Shown: piece by piece, positions 43,398-51,715 of the stretch
Numbering within the stretch: position 1 is the first letter of the stretch
Layout of the letters: each line of letters starts with the position of its first letter
Assembly (NCBI GenBank): GCA_018654745.1
Contig: JABILA010000118.1
Coordinates: 1-54,758 of the forward strand
Length of the DNA stretch: 54,758 nucleotides
Source: Alphaproteobacteria bacterium
GTDB lineage: Bacteria > Pseudomonadota > Alphaproteobacteria > UBA2966
Direction: 5' to 3'
Translations under genes and position numbers: made by a program
Notes under the pieces: model-generated
What the model saw: the letters and a program-made list of their open reading frames with translations, nothing else
Told to the model about the DNA's origin: nothing
The model's database searches: none

Positions 43398-44699
43398 CTA
43401 ACCCTGGTTGAGACCCAGACGATGCGCCACAGACAAGGCGTGCGCACCAAACCCTTCGGCTTCGGCCAAAGTAACCGCGGCAGCACCGATGCGTTGCACA
43501 CTTTCTGCATCACAGCGGATCAGGGACGTTCTTTTCATGAAATCCAGTACAGAGAGGCCGGAGGAAAATCGCGCACTGCGTGACGTCGGCAAAACGTGAC
43601 TGGGACCGGCAACATAATCACCTATGGCTTCAGGCGTATAACGGCCAAGAAATATGGCCCCTGCATTGGTAATCAGATTTGACAGGCCATCCGCGTCTTC
43701 GACAGCCAGTTCCAGATGTTCAGGTGCAACACGATCAACCAGGGCAGCCGCTTCCGTCAGGTCCTTGCTGACAATAATCGCGCCATAGTCCCGCCACGAG
43801 GCTGTCGCTACTTCACGGCGATTGAGATGCACCAGCGTTTCCTGCACGGCGGCCTCAACCTCATCCGCATAGGCAGCATCATCTGTAATCAGGATCGCCT
43901 GGGCATCTTCGTCATGTTCGGCCTGGGACAACAGATCAGCGGCAATCCATTTGGGATCGTTCTGTTTATCTGCCACGACCAGAATTTCCGACGGCCCGGC
44001 TATCATATCGATACCAACAATGCCGAAGACCTGGCGCTTTGCTGCTGCCACATAAGCATTTCCGGGGCCAACGATCTTGTCGACCGGCTTGATCGTATCC
44101 GTGCCGAACGCCAGCGCAGCAACTGCCTGAGCACCGCCAATACGGTATATCTCGTCGATACCAGCGATATGTGCCGCCGCAAGAACCAGGGGGTGCAAAA
44201 TACCGTCCGGAGTAGGCACGACCATAACGATGCGCCCAACACCTGCAGCGCGCGCGGGTATGGCATTCATCAGCACGGAAGACGGATAGGCCGCCTTGCC
44301 GCCGGGTACATACAGGCCGACAGACTGCACAGCTGTCCAGCGGTATCCTGTTTCTACCCCTTCAGCATCCAGGTGGGTTTCACCTTCCGGGACCTGGCGG
44401 CGATGAAAATCCTCAATTCGTTTCGCGGCGGTCTTCAAAGCATCGAGGTCTTTTTCCGAAACGGCGAACATGGCGGCTTCGATTTCGTCCCGCGTGATGG
44501 CAAGACTTTGTGGCGTCACATCGAGGCGATCAAACTTCGCCGTCAGTTCTGCCACGGCGACGTCGCCGCGATTGCGCACATCGTCGATAATCGCTGCGAC
44601 AGCCTGATTGACGTCAACAGACGCCTCACGCTTTTGTCCCAGCAATTCACTAAAAGCTGTTTCAAATCCGGCATCCAGGGTGGAAAGCCTAAACGGCAT
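43398..44699 (-). CDS. hisD: Histidinol dehydrogenase
   Basis: 433 residues from ATG 44699 ([13 protein letters not shown]), which lies inside the end of hisG by 11 bases. Family motifs: [50 protein letters not shown] and [10 protein letters not shown]; the zinc-site His and Glu of these runs are present. It oxidises L-histidinol to L-histidine in two NAD-dependent steps, the last reactions of histidine synthesis. Confidence 0.97.
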   Translation of the reverse strand: MPFRLSTLDAGFETAFSELLGQKREASVDVNQAVAAIIDDVRNRGDVAVAELTAKFDRLDVTPQSLAITRDEIEAAMFAVSEKDLDALKTAAKRIEDFHRRQVPEGETHLDAEGVETGYRWTAVQSVGLYVPGGKAAYPSSVLMNAIPARAAGVGRIVMVVPTPDGILHPLVLAAAHIAGIDEIYRIGGAQAVAALAFGTDTIKPVDKIVGPGNAYVAAAKRQVFGIVGIDMIAGPSEILVVADKQNDPKWIAADLLSQAEHDEDAQAILITDDAAYADEVEAAVQETLVHLNRREVATASWRDYGAIIVSKDLTEAAALVDRVAPEHLELAVEDADGLSNLITNAGAIFLGRYTPEAIGDYVAGPSHVLPTSRSARFSSGLSVLDFMKRTSLIRCDAESVQRIGAAAVTLAEAEGFGAHALSVAHRLGLNQG

Positions 44700-45369
44700 C
44701 GACAGCCTCCCGGAAACGATCAATCCAGGCCGTTATTTCTTCCGACCGGGTTTTCAGGGCGGCGCGATTTACAGCCAGGCGGGAGGTCACTTCGGCCACC
44801 CGTTCAATTTCAACAAGGCCATTTGCCCGCATGGTGTCGCCGGTCGAAACCAGATCAACAATACGGCGACACAACCCAAGGCCAGGTGCCAGTTCCATGG
44901 CACCGTTCAGATGAATACATTCAGCCTGAACGCCGCGTGCAGCAAAATACTGCCGGGTGATATTGGGGTATTTCGTTGCCACACGAACATGGCTCCAGCG
45001 CGCAGGATCATCAACTGAACTTAACTCGGCCGGTTCCGCAACGGCGATGTGACAGCCGCCGATACCAAGGTCCAGCGGTGCGTAGATTTCCGGATAATCA
45101 AATTCCATCAATACGTCATTGCCGGCAACACCGATCTGGGCAGCACCAAACGCCACAAAGGTGGCCACGTCGAAACTGCGCACCCGGATCAGGGAAACGC
45201 CTGGAACGTTGGTCTCGAACTGCAGCTTGCGGGATTTTGGATCATCAAAATCTGCTTCCGGCTCTAACCCGGCATGGGTCATCAGCGGGCGCAATTCCTT
45301 GAGAATACGGCCTTTGGGTACGGCAATAACAAGTTTGCCGTCGTCAGTTCTGTTTTGGCTATCTGGCAT
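44689..45369 (-). CDS. hisG: ATP phosphoribosyltransferase, short form
   Basis: 226 residues from ATG 45369 (MPDSQNRTDD), the best start before LVIAVPKGRILKEL. The catalytic domain is complete (ELAPGLGLCRRIVDLVSTGDTMRANGL), but the C-terminal regulatory domain of the long HisG is absent. Short HisG needs the regulatory partner HisZ, which is not within this window. It catalyses the first step of histidine synthesis and overlaps hisD. Confidence 0.95.
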   Translation of the reverse strand: MPDSQNRTDDGKLVIAVPKGRILKELRPLMTHAGLEPEADFDDPKSRKLQFETNVPGVSLIRVRSFDVATFVAFGAAQIGVAGNDVLMEFDYPEIYAPLDLGIGGCHIAVAEPAELSSVDDPARWSHVRVATKYPNITRQYFAARGVQAECIHLNGAMELAPGLGLCRRIVDLVSTGDTMRANGLVEIERVAEVTSRLAVNRAALKTRSEEITAWIDRFREAVDAV

Positions 45370-45380
45370 AAGAATATATT

Positions 45381-45890
45381 TTACTGTTTGTCCTGAACCG
45401 GTTGATCCAGTCCATGATCGGGTTTTGAGCGGGTGGTCCAGGGGTCGCCCAAATCGGTGAGCACACAATCAATGCATTCGACTTCCAGGCGAATTCGACC
45501 TCCGGCAGCAAATACCAGTGTCAGAAACAAATTTCCAGCACCTTCACCGGTATCATTTTCCTCGCCCTCAACCTCAATCGCCAGCAGGGAGATCAAACCG
45601 TTCAGGTTTTCCCGCAACAGACCCTGGCTTTGCACGCCCAGCACGCCATTGAAATGCATGCCGGTACGAACGCGATAATGCAATTCACCATCATTATTAC
45701 CCTCGTCGCCGCGTCCGGCGTTTGTTTCCCACATATAGCGGTTTGCCGTCAGAACGAAGCGTCGCTCTTTTGGTCGCCAGGTCATCTCGCCCATACGGGT
45801 CAGCGCATCCTGGGCACAAGCAGAAAACACGCCCAGACCTTCGCGGTCCATGGCCGTCAGCTTGAGAAGTTTTGCTGTCCTGTCTGACAT
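45381..45890 (-). CDS. DUF2948 family protein
   Basis: 169 residues from ATG 45890 (MSDRTAKLLKLTAMD), 13 bases after murA. Family traits are CAQDALTRMGEMTWRPKERRFVL and the late IRLEVECIDCVLTDLGDPW. Unknown function, typical of the alphaproteobacterial murA-hisG interval. Eleven bases separate it from hisG. Confidence 0.9.
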   Translation of the reverse strand: MSDRTAKLLKLTAMDREGLGVFSACAQDALTRMGEMTWRPKERRFVLTANRYMWETNAGRGDEGNNDGELHYRVRTGMHFNGVLGVQSQGLLRENLNGLISLLAIEVEGEENDTGEGAGNLFLTLVFAAGGRIRLEVECIDCVLTDLGDPWTTRSKPDHGLDQPVQDKQ

Positions 45891-45903
45891 GATGTTTCTC
45901 AGA

Positions 45904-47205
45904 TTATTCCCTGATCCGTTCAATGTCGGCACCGCAAGCCGCCAGTTTTTCTACCAGCCGTTCATAGCCACGGTCCAGATGATAGACCCGACTGACAACT
46001 GTTTCACCCTCTGCGGCAAGTCCCGCCAATACCAGACTGACCGAGGCTCGTAAATCCGTCGCCATCACGGGCGCTCCCTTGAGGCGATCAACGCCCCGCA
46101 CCAGAGCCGCATTGCCATTGATTGTGATGTCCGCACCCATGCGCGTCAATTCCGGCACGTGCATAAATCGGTTTTCAAAGATCGTCTCGGTAATCAGCGA
46201 AGCACCCTCTGCTGTCGCCATAATGGCCATGAACTGGGCCTGCATGTCGGTCGGGAAAGCCGGAAAAGGTAAAGTCGTTACATCCGTCCCCTTCAGTCTG
46301 GCACCATTGCGCCAGACCCTGACCCGGCCATTGCCGTCGTCATTGATCTCGACGCCTGTGCGTTCCATGGCTTCGACCACAGCGCCCAGCGTTGATGTGG
46401 TGGTGCCGGTTAATGTCAAATCGCCCCCGGTCAGGGCCGCCGCGGCCATATAGGTCCCGGTCTCGATCCGGTCCGGCATGACGCTGTAGTCAGCGCCGTT
46501 CAGGGTTGGTTTGCCCTGGATTACCAGACGATCAGACCCCAGGCCTTCGATTTCAGCACCCATGGCGATCAGGCAATTGGCGAGGTCTGTAATTTCGGGC
46601 TCGCGCGCTGCGTTCTCCAGCACTGTTTCGCCTTTGGCCAATGAAGCCGCCATCAAAAGATTTTCGGTCGCACCGACGGAGACCTGCGGGAAGCGCACAA
46701 CGCCGCCGCGCAAACCGCCTGGTGCCCGGGCCACGACGTAGCCGTCTTCGAGCTCAATTTCTGCACCCAGTTCTTCCAGCGCACCGAGATGAATATCCAC
46801 GGGCCGGGTGCCAATGGCGCAACCACCAGGCAAGGAAACCCGTGCTTCGTGTTCCCGCGCCAACAAGGGACCCAGCACCAGCACCGAGGCCCGCATCTTG
46901 CGCACCAGTTCATAGTCCGCCGTGGTCGAAGCTATTTGACCGGCCGTCAGTGACAACACTCGTCCGGCATGACCGTCGGCGTCCTTGGCTGTCTGGCCAT
47001 CACCGTTCATGGTGACCGTCACACCCAGCTGCGCCAGCAAGTGCACCGCCGTCGAAATATCCGCCAGATGCGGAATATTGCCGAGACGTAAGGTGCCTTC
47101 TGACAGCAAACAGGCGCACATCAAGGGCAAGGCAGCATTCTTGGCCCCGCTGATGGCGATGGTTCCCTTCAGCGGCCCGCCGCCTGTTATCCGTATCTGA
47201 TCCAT
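45904..47205 (-). CDS. murA: UDP-N-acetylglucosamine 1-carboxyvinyltransferase
   Basis: 433 residues. K22 in SGAKNAALP and catalytic C129 in [13 protein letters not shown] mark an active MurA (not the fosfomycin-resistant Asp variant). Other motifs are RMGADI and [16 protein letters not shown]. It adds enolpyruvate from PEP to UDP-GlcNAc, the first committed step of peptidoglycan synthesis, in the cytoplasm. Confidence 0.98.
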   Translation of the reverse strand: MDQIRITGGGPLKGTIAISGAKNAALPLMCACLLSEGTLRLGNIPHLADISTAVHLLAQLGVTVTMNGDGQTAKDADGHAGRVLSLTAGQIASTTADYELVRKMRASVLVLGPLLAREHEARVSLPGGCAIGTRPVDIHLGALEELGAEIELEDGYVVARAPGGLRGGVVRFPQVSVGATENLLMAASLAKGETVLENAAREPEITDLANCLIAMGAEIEGLGSDRLVIQGKPTLNGADYSVMPDRIETGTYMAAAALTGGDLTLTGTTTSTLGAVVEAMERTGVEINDDGNGRVRVWRNGARLKGTDVTTLPFPAFPTDMQAQFMAIMATAEGASLITETIFENRFMHVPELTRMGADITINGNAALVRGVDRLKGAPVMATDLRASVSLVLAGLAAEGETVVSRVYHLDRGYERLVEKLAACGADIERIRE

Positions 47206-47402
47206 ATTTCCGACTTTTGACCCGGTTTGCCCGTCATTACCGCGTGGTTTTAACCCATCCCCGGTTTGATTAAAACGAAACCACGGGATTTTGAGCCAGA
47301 TTGACGAAGAATATGGCGATTCTTTGGCTGAACAGGCGAATATCCCGGAAAAGTGCCGACAATTGGCCAGTCAGAAATAAATAGTCAGTCAGGATCAAAC
47401 GG

Positions 47403-47603
47403 TCAGTCAGGATCTATCAGGGTTTTGCGTGCCTGCCGCGAGGCCGCCCCCGGCGTTGTATCTTCACCGCGCGAGCGCGACTGCCCCTTGCGACGCTTCA
47501 GGTTATCGCGCAATTCCGTACTCAGCCGGTCTTTGCGACCCGGACGCCGCCCTTCGCGTTGCTTCGGCTTCCCGCCATCATCTGTATTGTTATCGTCTGT
47601 CAC
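47403..47603 (-). CDS. Small basic disordered hypothetical protein
   Basis: 66 residues from a GTG at 47603 (MTDDNNTDDGGKPKQREG), with AGGAACC about nine bases upstream. Highly charged, Arg/Lys-rich, with RPGRKDRLSTELRDNLKRRK in the middle; probably disordered. It lies about 200 bases upstream of murA on the same strand. I recall similarly placed short unannotated proteins in alphaproteobacteria, but no function. Confidence 0.55.
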   Translation of the reverse strand: MTDDNNTDDGGKPKQREGRRPGRKDRLSTELRDNLKRRKGQSRSRGEDTTPGAASRQARKTLIDPD

Positions 47604-47834
47604 GTGCAAGGTTCCTGTCGTGGCTTGCCAACAAGGCAGCAGCATGGGTCAAAAAAGGGCGTTGTATGAATAATTGGCCCGTCGCCGCAAGTCCTGACAG
47701 GGTATCTGCCAGGCCCCTGTAAGCATAGGTTTATTGCCACATACGGATATTTTTCAGCAACAATTTCACGAAAGCCCCACAAAGAGACTTGCGCCCACTG
47801 CACCCTTGTGTCACTTTCCCGCCGATTTTCCCCC

Positions 47835-47909
47835 GCCCTCGTAGCTCAGGGGTAGAGCACACCATTGGTAATGGTGAGGTCGACAGTTCAAATCTGTCCG
47901 AGGGCACCA
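47835..47909 (+). tRNA. tRNA-Thr (anticodon GGU)
   Basis: A 75-base cloverleaf with encoded CCA: acceptor GCCCTCG/CGAGGGC, D-stem GCTC/GAGC, anticodon stem CACCA/TGGTG with loop TTGGTAA, T-stem GACAG/CTGTC with TTCAAAT. All stems pair fully. It marks the change from the housekeeping block to accessory genes. Confidence 0.97.
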
Positions 47910-48089
47910 GGGAACTCGCTAACAATATGGATTTGTAGTGCTTTTTCATCAGAGGCTGTCTGTGTGTTGATGTGGCACGCTAAAATAGCTCTCCGGGACG
48001 AGTTTCAATTAGGTGTTATGGCTCCCTATCCTGTTCCCCGCACCCTCACCATGTATCCCCTAAATAGCTGTGTGATCCAATCTTCGTCA

Positions 48090-48177
48090 ATGTACTGAAG
48101 TTGGATTAAGTACGTCGTCAAACAATATGTACTGAAGTTGGGTTAAGTACGTCGTCAAACAATATGTGCTGAATTTG
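48090..48177. repeat. 37-bp tandem repeat, two full copies plus part of a third
   Basis: Copies at 48090-48126 and 48127-48163 differ at one base; a third, starting ATGTGCTGAATTTG, breaks off at about 48177. Each unit contains AAGTAC and, across the junction, GTACTGAA, giving an imperfect dyad. The array lies in the 341-base gene-free gap between tRNA-Thr and the lipoprotein gene, about 75 bases upstream of that gene's start. The rest of the gap (47910-48089) shows no gene. Confidence 0.9.
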
Positions 48178-48250
48178 TCTTTGTTTAACTCTGCTAGTGT
48201 AAGGTTAAGACCGTTTCACCTACACGGATCAAATATACAGGAACATTATC

Positions 48251-48586
48251 ATGAAGATTCTTATCGGAACCGCATGTCTGGTTGGAGCGTTGCTAGGATT
48301 ATCGGCCTGTCAAACAGCGCCAGATGATACCGGATCAGGCAAAATAACATTGACGGAAAAATCGAAAGCCAGGTTCGAAGATTATCTGAAGTTGGATATG
48401 CCTCTGTATTTTGCCATCTCGGATGACGGAAATAGCATTGGGTATACTTTCTGTCCAAGTGCAAACTGTGCAGACTACAGCGCAAGGTATTCCGCTATTC
48501 AATATTGCGAAGTCAATAGTAACGGTAAGGCATGCAGAATATACGCCCACGGAACACAGGTGGTTTGGAAGAACCCAACCGGTTGA
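48251..48586 (+). CDS. Small lipoprotein of unknown function
   Basis: 111 residues from ATG 48251 behind CAGGAAC. A signal peptide ends in the lipobox LSAC, so C20 should be lipidated. The mature part has two further Cys pairs (FCPSANCADYS and QYCEVNSNGKACRIYAHGTQVVW). The last segment resembles a small module often found in secreted proteins, where a Cys-x(9)-Cys pair closes a beta hairpin. Function unknown. The tandem 37-bp repeats sit just upstream and may be its control region. Confidence 0.75.
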   Translation: MKILIGTACLVGALLGLSACQTAPDDTGSGKITLTEKSKARFEDYLKLDMPLYFAISDDGNSIGYTFCPSANCADYSARYSAIQYCEVNSNGKACRIYAHGTQVVWKNPTG

Positions 48587-48587
48587 A

Positions 48588-48758
48588 TCAAAAACCCCGG
48601 AGGGAATTAGCCGTCAGGGATATCTGCTCGTCCAGAGTCGCTTTCAGCGAATTGGCGAGGTCTGGCACAAATGAAGCAAGCGCCGCAAAGTTTTCTGCAA
48701 GCGTAATACCACATTTATAGGCATGCTCTACGCGAAGCGTGCAATGTTGTGCAAGCAA
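48588..48758 (-). pseudogene. Possible gene remnant
   Basis: A minus-strand frame of about 56 codons from TTG 48758 to TGA 48588 reads like coding sequence (AYKCGITLAENFAALASFVP, then NSLKATLDEQISLTANSLRG), with a helical pattern, but there is an in-frame stop 21 bases further upstream and no ribosome site. It may be the eroded 3' end of a gene. The rest of the gap 48587-48836 shows nothing else. Confidence 0.25.
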
Positions 48759-48836
48759 AAATAGATAACCGGGGTCGAATTATTCCGTTAATGTACCAAG
48801 CACGGTCACCAAAGAAAATCCGGCGGACATAGCGTA

Positions 48837-49385
48837 ATGCCAATACTGATATTCATATTGATATTGATAGGCGCCCTGTTGTTGGCGATTTTTTTCATAA
48901 TCAGATGGCTCAACAAGTCGGAGCCTGGGGATTTGCTTGGCATCATATTTTCTGGCATGATCGTAATTGGTTTTTATAGCTTTAGCGGCATGGGCACAGA
49001 TGATCTGGATATAAAAAACATGCAAATAACCCCTCAGACAAAGGGACTATTCGAGATACACAGCAAGAGTTTTTCGACAGTTTCGTTGACTGGTGTAGTC
49101 CACAATAAATCTGAAAACTGTTCTCTGGAATCTTTTGATATTCAGGCCACCTTCTATCGGTTATCCGACAGCGATAAAACCGGCATCTCTCAGTCTTCAA
49201 AAACAATAAAGCTGATGGTCCCCCCGGGTCAGGTGCGAGAAATTAAAGACTACTTGTCATTTGACGCTCCAATTCATATTGCAGAATCCTCCTTCTGGAA
49301 TTATTTTGGTTGGTTCTACAAAATAACAGGCACTTCTTCCAGGGGAAAAAACGGCCTGGGAAGTTTTCTACTTTGCAGCTTTTGA
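48837..49385 (+). CDS. Membrane-anchored protein of unknown function
   Basis: 182 residues. Two hydrophobic helices near the start (about 1-23 and 33-52) are followed by an extracytoplasmic beta-type domain (STVSLTGVVHNKSENCSLES, FDIQATFYRLSDSDKTG, MVPPGQVREIKDYLSFD) that resembles the FxLYD/DUF3426-like folds found in secreted bacterial proteins. No specific family can be given. The ribosome site is weak (GGA about 11 bases before the ATG). Confidence 0.6.
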   Translation: MPILIFILILIGALLLAIFFIIRWLNKSEPGDLLGIIFSGMIVIGFYSFSGMGTDDLDIKNMQITPQTKGLFEIHSKSFSTVSLTGVVHNKSENCSLESFDIQATFYRLSDSDKTGISQSSKTIKLMVPPGQVREIKDYLSFDAPIHIAESSFWNYFGWFYKITGTSSRGKNGLGSFLLCSF

Positions 49386-49841
49386 CGTACATAAACCCAC
49401 TATGCTACTCGCCTCACCCTGCCTCCCAAATAGTCAAATACCTGATTGTTTGACGCCAGCACTTTTGGAACAAACCAGCTGGATTGCATAAGAGAGGGTT
49501 TCTGGTTCATCGCAATGACTGTTATGGGAATGAAGGTAATTTGGAAATCACGAACAAGACAGACGGATGCTGCAAAGACGATCAGGAAGACAAGCCTGAA
49601 TAGAAGTGGCCAACAGCAGCAACAAACTTTCCCAATGTCGCAGTACAATGGGTAGAAGCTGCATGGCGGCGTCCGGGCTTCAAACAAAACCCACGGTGCC
49701 AGATTTGATACATTCCAGAAACAAAATAGTTCTGATCTGAAAAACTCTGGATACATCTTTCATTAATACTTCACGTGTCGATAAACGGCAGTGATCAGAA
49801 AATCGCAATGTTGCGCTTGAGGATCACGTGGGAGAAGTGTC
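49386..49841. other. Gene-poor stretch with one doubtful membrane ORF
   Basis: A minus-strand frame at 49400-49756 would encode 118 residues with a Cys-rich start (CDIGKVCCCCW) and one or two hydrophobic segments (LFRLVFLIVFAASVCLV, ITFIPITVIAM). It lacks a good ribosome site, and the same region is open in other frames, so I do not call it a gene. Nothing else is seen until the GGAGAAG that precedes the small gene at 49842. Confidence 0.35.
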
Positions 49842-50015
49842 ATGAGTGAATTATCGATATCTGCGTTATCCGTCGCTGAATTGTCTCGTTTCGCTGAACC
49901 TGTAAAACGCGAAATGAGTGTCGTGGAGAAGTATGATGAGCGGCAGGAGTTTGATCCCAAAGCTCGTTCTCAAACTGCCGAAGGTGTGGGCAGCAAGGTA
50001 GATATCGCCGCCTGA
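49842..50015 (+). CDS. 57-residue small protein upstream of the caspase genes
   Basis: ATG 49842 is preceded by GGGAGAAG with ideal spacing, and a 57-codon frame follows to TGA 50013-50015. The protein is Ser/Glu-rich (MSELSISALSVAELSRFAEP), likely one amphipathic helix followed by a charged disordered part (EKYDERQEFDPKARSQ). No signal peptide, membrane segment or known family. It lies 181 bases before the first caspase-like gene on the same strand and could be part of that module, but the gap contains its own duplicated leader. Confidence 0.55.
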   Translation: MSELSISALSVAELSRFAEPVKREMSVVEKYDERQEFDPKARSQTAEGVGSKVDIAA

Positions 50016-50122
50016 ACCTGTCACAAGTTCACACCCCATGCCGGGGATAACAGGCATCAGCACGCGCACCATATGTATGTAGCGACCGCCTTTTGGCCTG
50101 TGTTGCTGTTGCACCACCATTT

Positions 50123-50196
50123 CACCAAACCAGGATTTCACTGGCCACCTTGTGGCACATTCAGGTATGATCAGTCCCCTTTCGAGGAGTGATGTC
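50123..50196 (+). promoter_or_regulatory. Leader of the first caspase gene, copied at 51643-51715
   Basis: The blocks CACCAAACCAGGATTTCACTGG, GCA/CATTCAGGTAT and CCCCTTTCGAGGAGTGATG occur in the same order and nearly the same spacing before both caspase-like genes. A TATGAT (50166-50171; TATCAT in the other copy) could be a -10 box, and GAGGAG is the ribosome site for the GTG start. Conservation of noncoding bases indicates either a recent duplication or shared control. Confidence 0.6.
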
Positions 50197-51561
50197 GTGC
50201 TTTTGAAATGGTCGCCAGACCACACGCGCAAATCTGCTGGCCTGATGGTTTCAGCTTTCCTTGGACTAATTGCATTTCTGATACTGCCGTTCGCTACCCA
50301 TTCGGCACCGGCAAACAAACGCGCCGTGGCCGTCATCATCGGTAATACCAACTATCAAAGCCGGATCCCAAGTGTCGACTTCGCCGGTAATGATGCAGAT
50401 GCATTCCGCAAGTTTGTCATTAACGCGCTTGGCTATGATCCTGAAAACATCATCGACCTGAGGGATGCCACCAAGGCGCAAATGGAAACAGCCTTTGGCA
50501 ATCATCAGACCTTTGAGGGAAAATTGTGGCGCTACATAGACCCCAACGGTCGCAGCGATGTAACCATCTTCTATTCAGGTCATGGCGTTCCGGGCCTGAA
50601 GGACAAGCGCGGGTACCTTCTGCCTGTTGATGCTGACGCTGAGACACCGGAGATAAACGGATTCTCGGTGGATACGCTTCTCGGCAATCTGGGAAAGCTG
50701 AAAACCAGGTCCACGACCGTGTTTCTGGATGCCTGTTTCTCAGGAGACAGTCAGAAAGGAATGTTGGTGAAAGGAACTTCAGGTATCAGCATCACCCCCA
50801 GGTTACCCACTGGCTCGAAAGGCATGACCATTATCACGGCGGCTCAGGGGGATCAGGTGGCATCCTGGGACTACAAGGCAAAACAGGGATTGTTTACCAA
50901 ACACCTGCTGGACGCATTGTACGGCAATGCTGATGGTGATGAATATGGCAATAGCGATGGCAAAGTGGAACTCAGCGAGGTCAGAAAGTACCTTGATGAC
51001 CGTATGACCAGGGCAGCCAGAAGGCAGTATGGTCGCCATCAAAATGTCTGGATTAGTGGTGATGAATTATCCATCCCGGTGAATCTCATACCGGTCTCAA
51101 CGAAGTCAAATGCTTCGAATACCAAGCCGGTTCCAGCGTCAAATATCAGCACCAACGTTACACAACAAAACACCACAACATCGTCGAAGAGTTCCACAAA
51201 GGTTGAGACCCAACTGGCTTCGGTTGCAAATTCGGTCCGTAATTTCGATGGGACATGGCAGGGTAATATTAAATACAGGCGCCACGGTGCCGGAGACGTA
51301 GAAAGCTCTGAAGAGATAATAATCAAGATCCTTGATGGAAAAGTTGCGGGTTCATACAGACACTATTGGAGTGGTCAATTTCTGGAAGATCGCAAGATTG
51401 AAGGCGAAATTGATTCCGACGGAAACATTGTCAGTATGGTGATAAGCGGCATGAAAAATGGGTACGATTTACAGGGAACACTCATGGAAGGCACCGGCAA
51501 GTCATTGTTCGGCGGCAGTTCGTGGGAGATAGAGTACGAGTTTACACGATCAGACCAATAG
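50197..51561 (+). CDS. Exported caspase-like (C14) protease with lipocalin-like C-terminal domain
   Basis: 454 residues from a GTG at 50197 (GAGGAG just upstream), matching the start of its paralogue. A hydrophobic leader (about 14-37, ending near HSAPA) suggests export. The caspase-hemoglobinase domain is about 42-285, with catalytic H129 in FYSGHGVPG and C180 in FLDACFSGDS; an acidic loop (EYGNSDGKVELSE) resembles a partial calcium loop. A Ser/Thr/Asn-rich linker (about 300-345) leads to a C-terminal beta-barrel-like module beginning FDGTWQGNIKYRR. Substrates unknown. Its first 290 residues closely match the gene at 51716, but the C-terminal domains are unrelated. Confidence 0.85.
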   Translation: MLLKWSPDHTRKSAGLMVSAFLGLIAFLILPFATHSAPANKRAVAVIIGNTNYQSRIPSVDFAGNDADAFRKFVINALGYDPENIIDLRDATKAQMETAFGNHQTFEGKLWRYIDPNGRSDVTIFYSGHGVPGLKDKRGYLLPVDADAETPEINGFSVDTLLGNLGKLKTRSTTVFLDACFSGDSQKGMLVKGTSGISITPRLPTGSKGMTIITAAQGDQVASWDYKAKQGLFTKHLLDALYGNADGDEYGNSDGKVELSEVRKYLDDRMTRAARRQYGRHQNVWISGDELSIPVNLIPVSTKSNASNTKPVPASNISTNVTQQNTTTSSKSSTKVETQLASVANSVRNFDGTWQGNIKYRRHGAGDVESSEEIIIKILDGKVAGSYRHYWSGQFLEDRKIEGEIDSDGNIVSMVISGMKNGYDLQGTLMEGTGKSLFGGSSWEIEYEFTRSDQ

Positions 51562-51642
51562 TCTGGCATTGTCTTAATTCATACAAAACAAGGCCGTCCC
51601 ACCGGGCATTATCAACAGCATTCCACTCCCCTGCCACCAATA

Positions 51643-51715
51643 CACCAAACCAGGATTTCACTGGTCCCCTGCCCTGCATTCAGGTATCATTAATCCCCTT
51701 TCGAGGAGTGATGCT
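51643..51715 (+). promoter_or_regulatory. Leader of the second caspase gene, copy of 50123-50196
   Basis: The same ordered blocks as before the first caspase-like gene, including TATCAT in the -10 position and TTTCGAGGAGTGATG before the start. It lies within the 154-base gap between the two genes, so each gene may have its own promoter. Nothing else is seen in the gap. Confidence 0.6.

Noticed and set aside
43716..44960. Long plus-strand frame (414 codons) opposite hisD and hisG
   Set aside because: Antisense shadow of two firmly identified genes, with no domain of its own.
47865..48098. 77-codon frame overlapping the tRNA-Thr 3' half
   Set aside because: Begins inside the tRNA and runs into the repeats; no ribosome site.
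48090..48177. Repeats considered as a small CRISPR array
   Set aside because: The copies abut directly with no spacers, so it is a plain tandem repeat; no cas gene is present.
49400..49756. 118-codon minus-strand frame with a run of cysteines and hydrophobic segments
   Set aside because: Weak start context, overlapping open frames, and no domain; kept only as a note in the gap description.
50941..50990. EF-hand in the caspase-like proteins
   Set aside because: The loop has Asn/Asp, Gly, a hydrophobic residue and Glu in fitting places, but the first ligand position is Tyr, so a true calcium hand is not supported.
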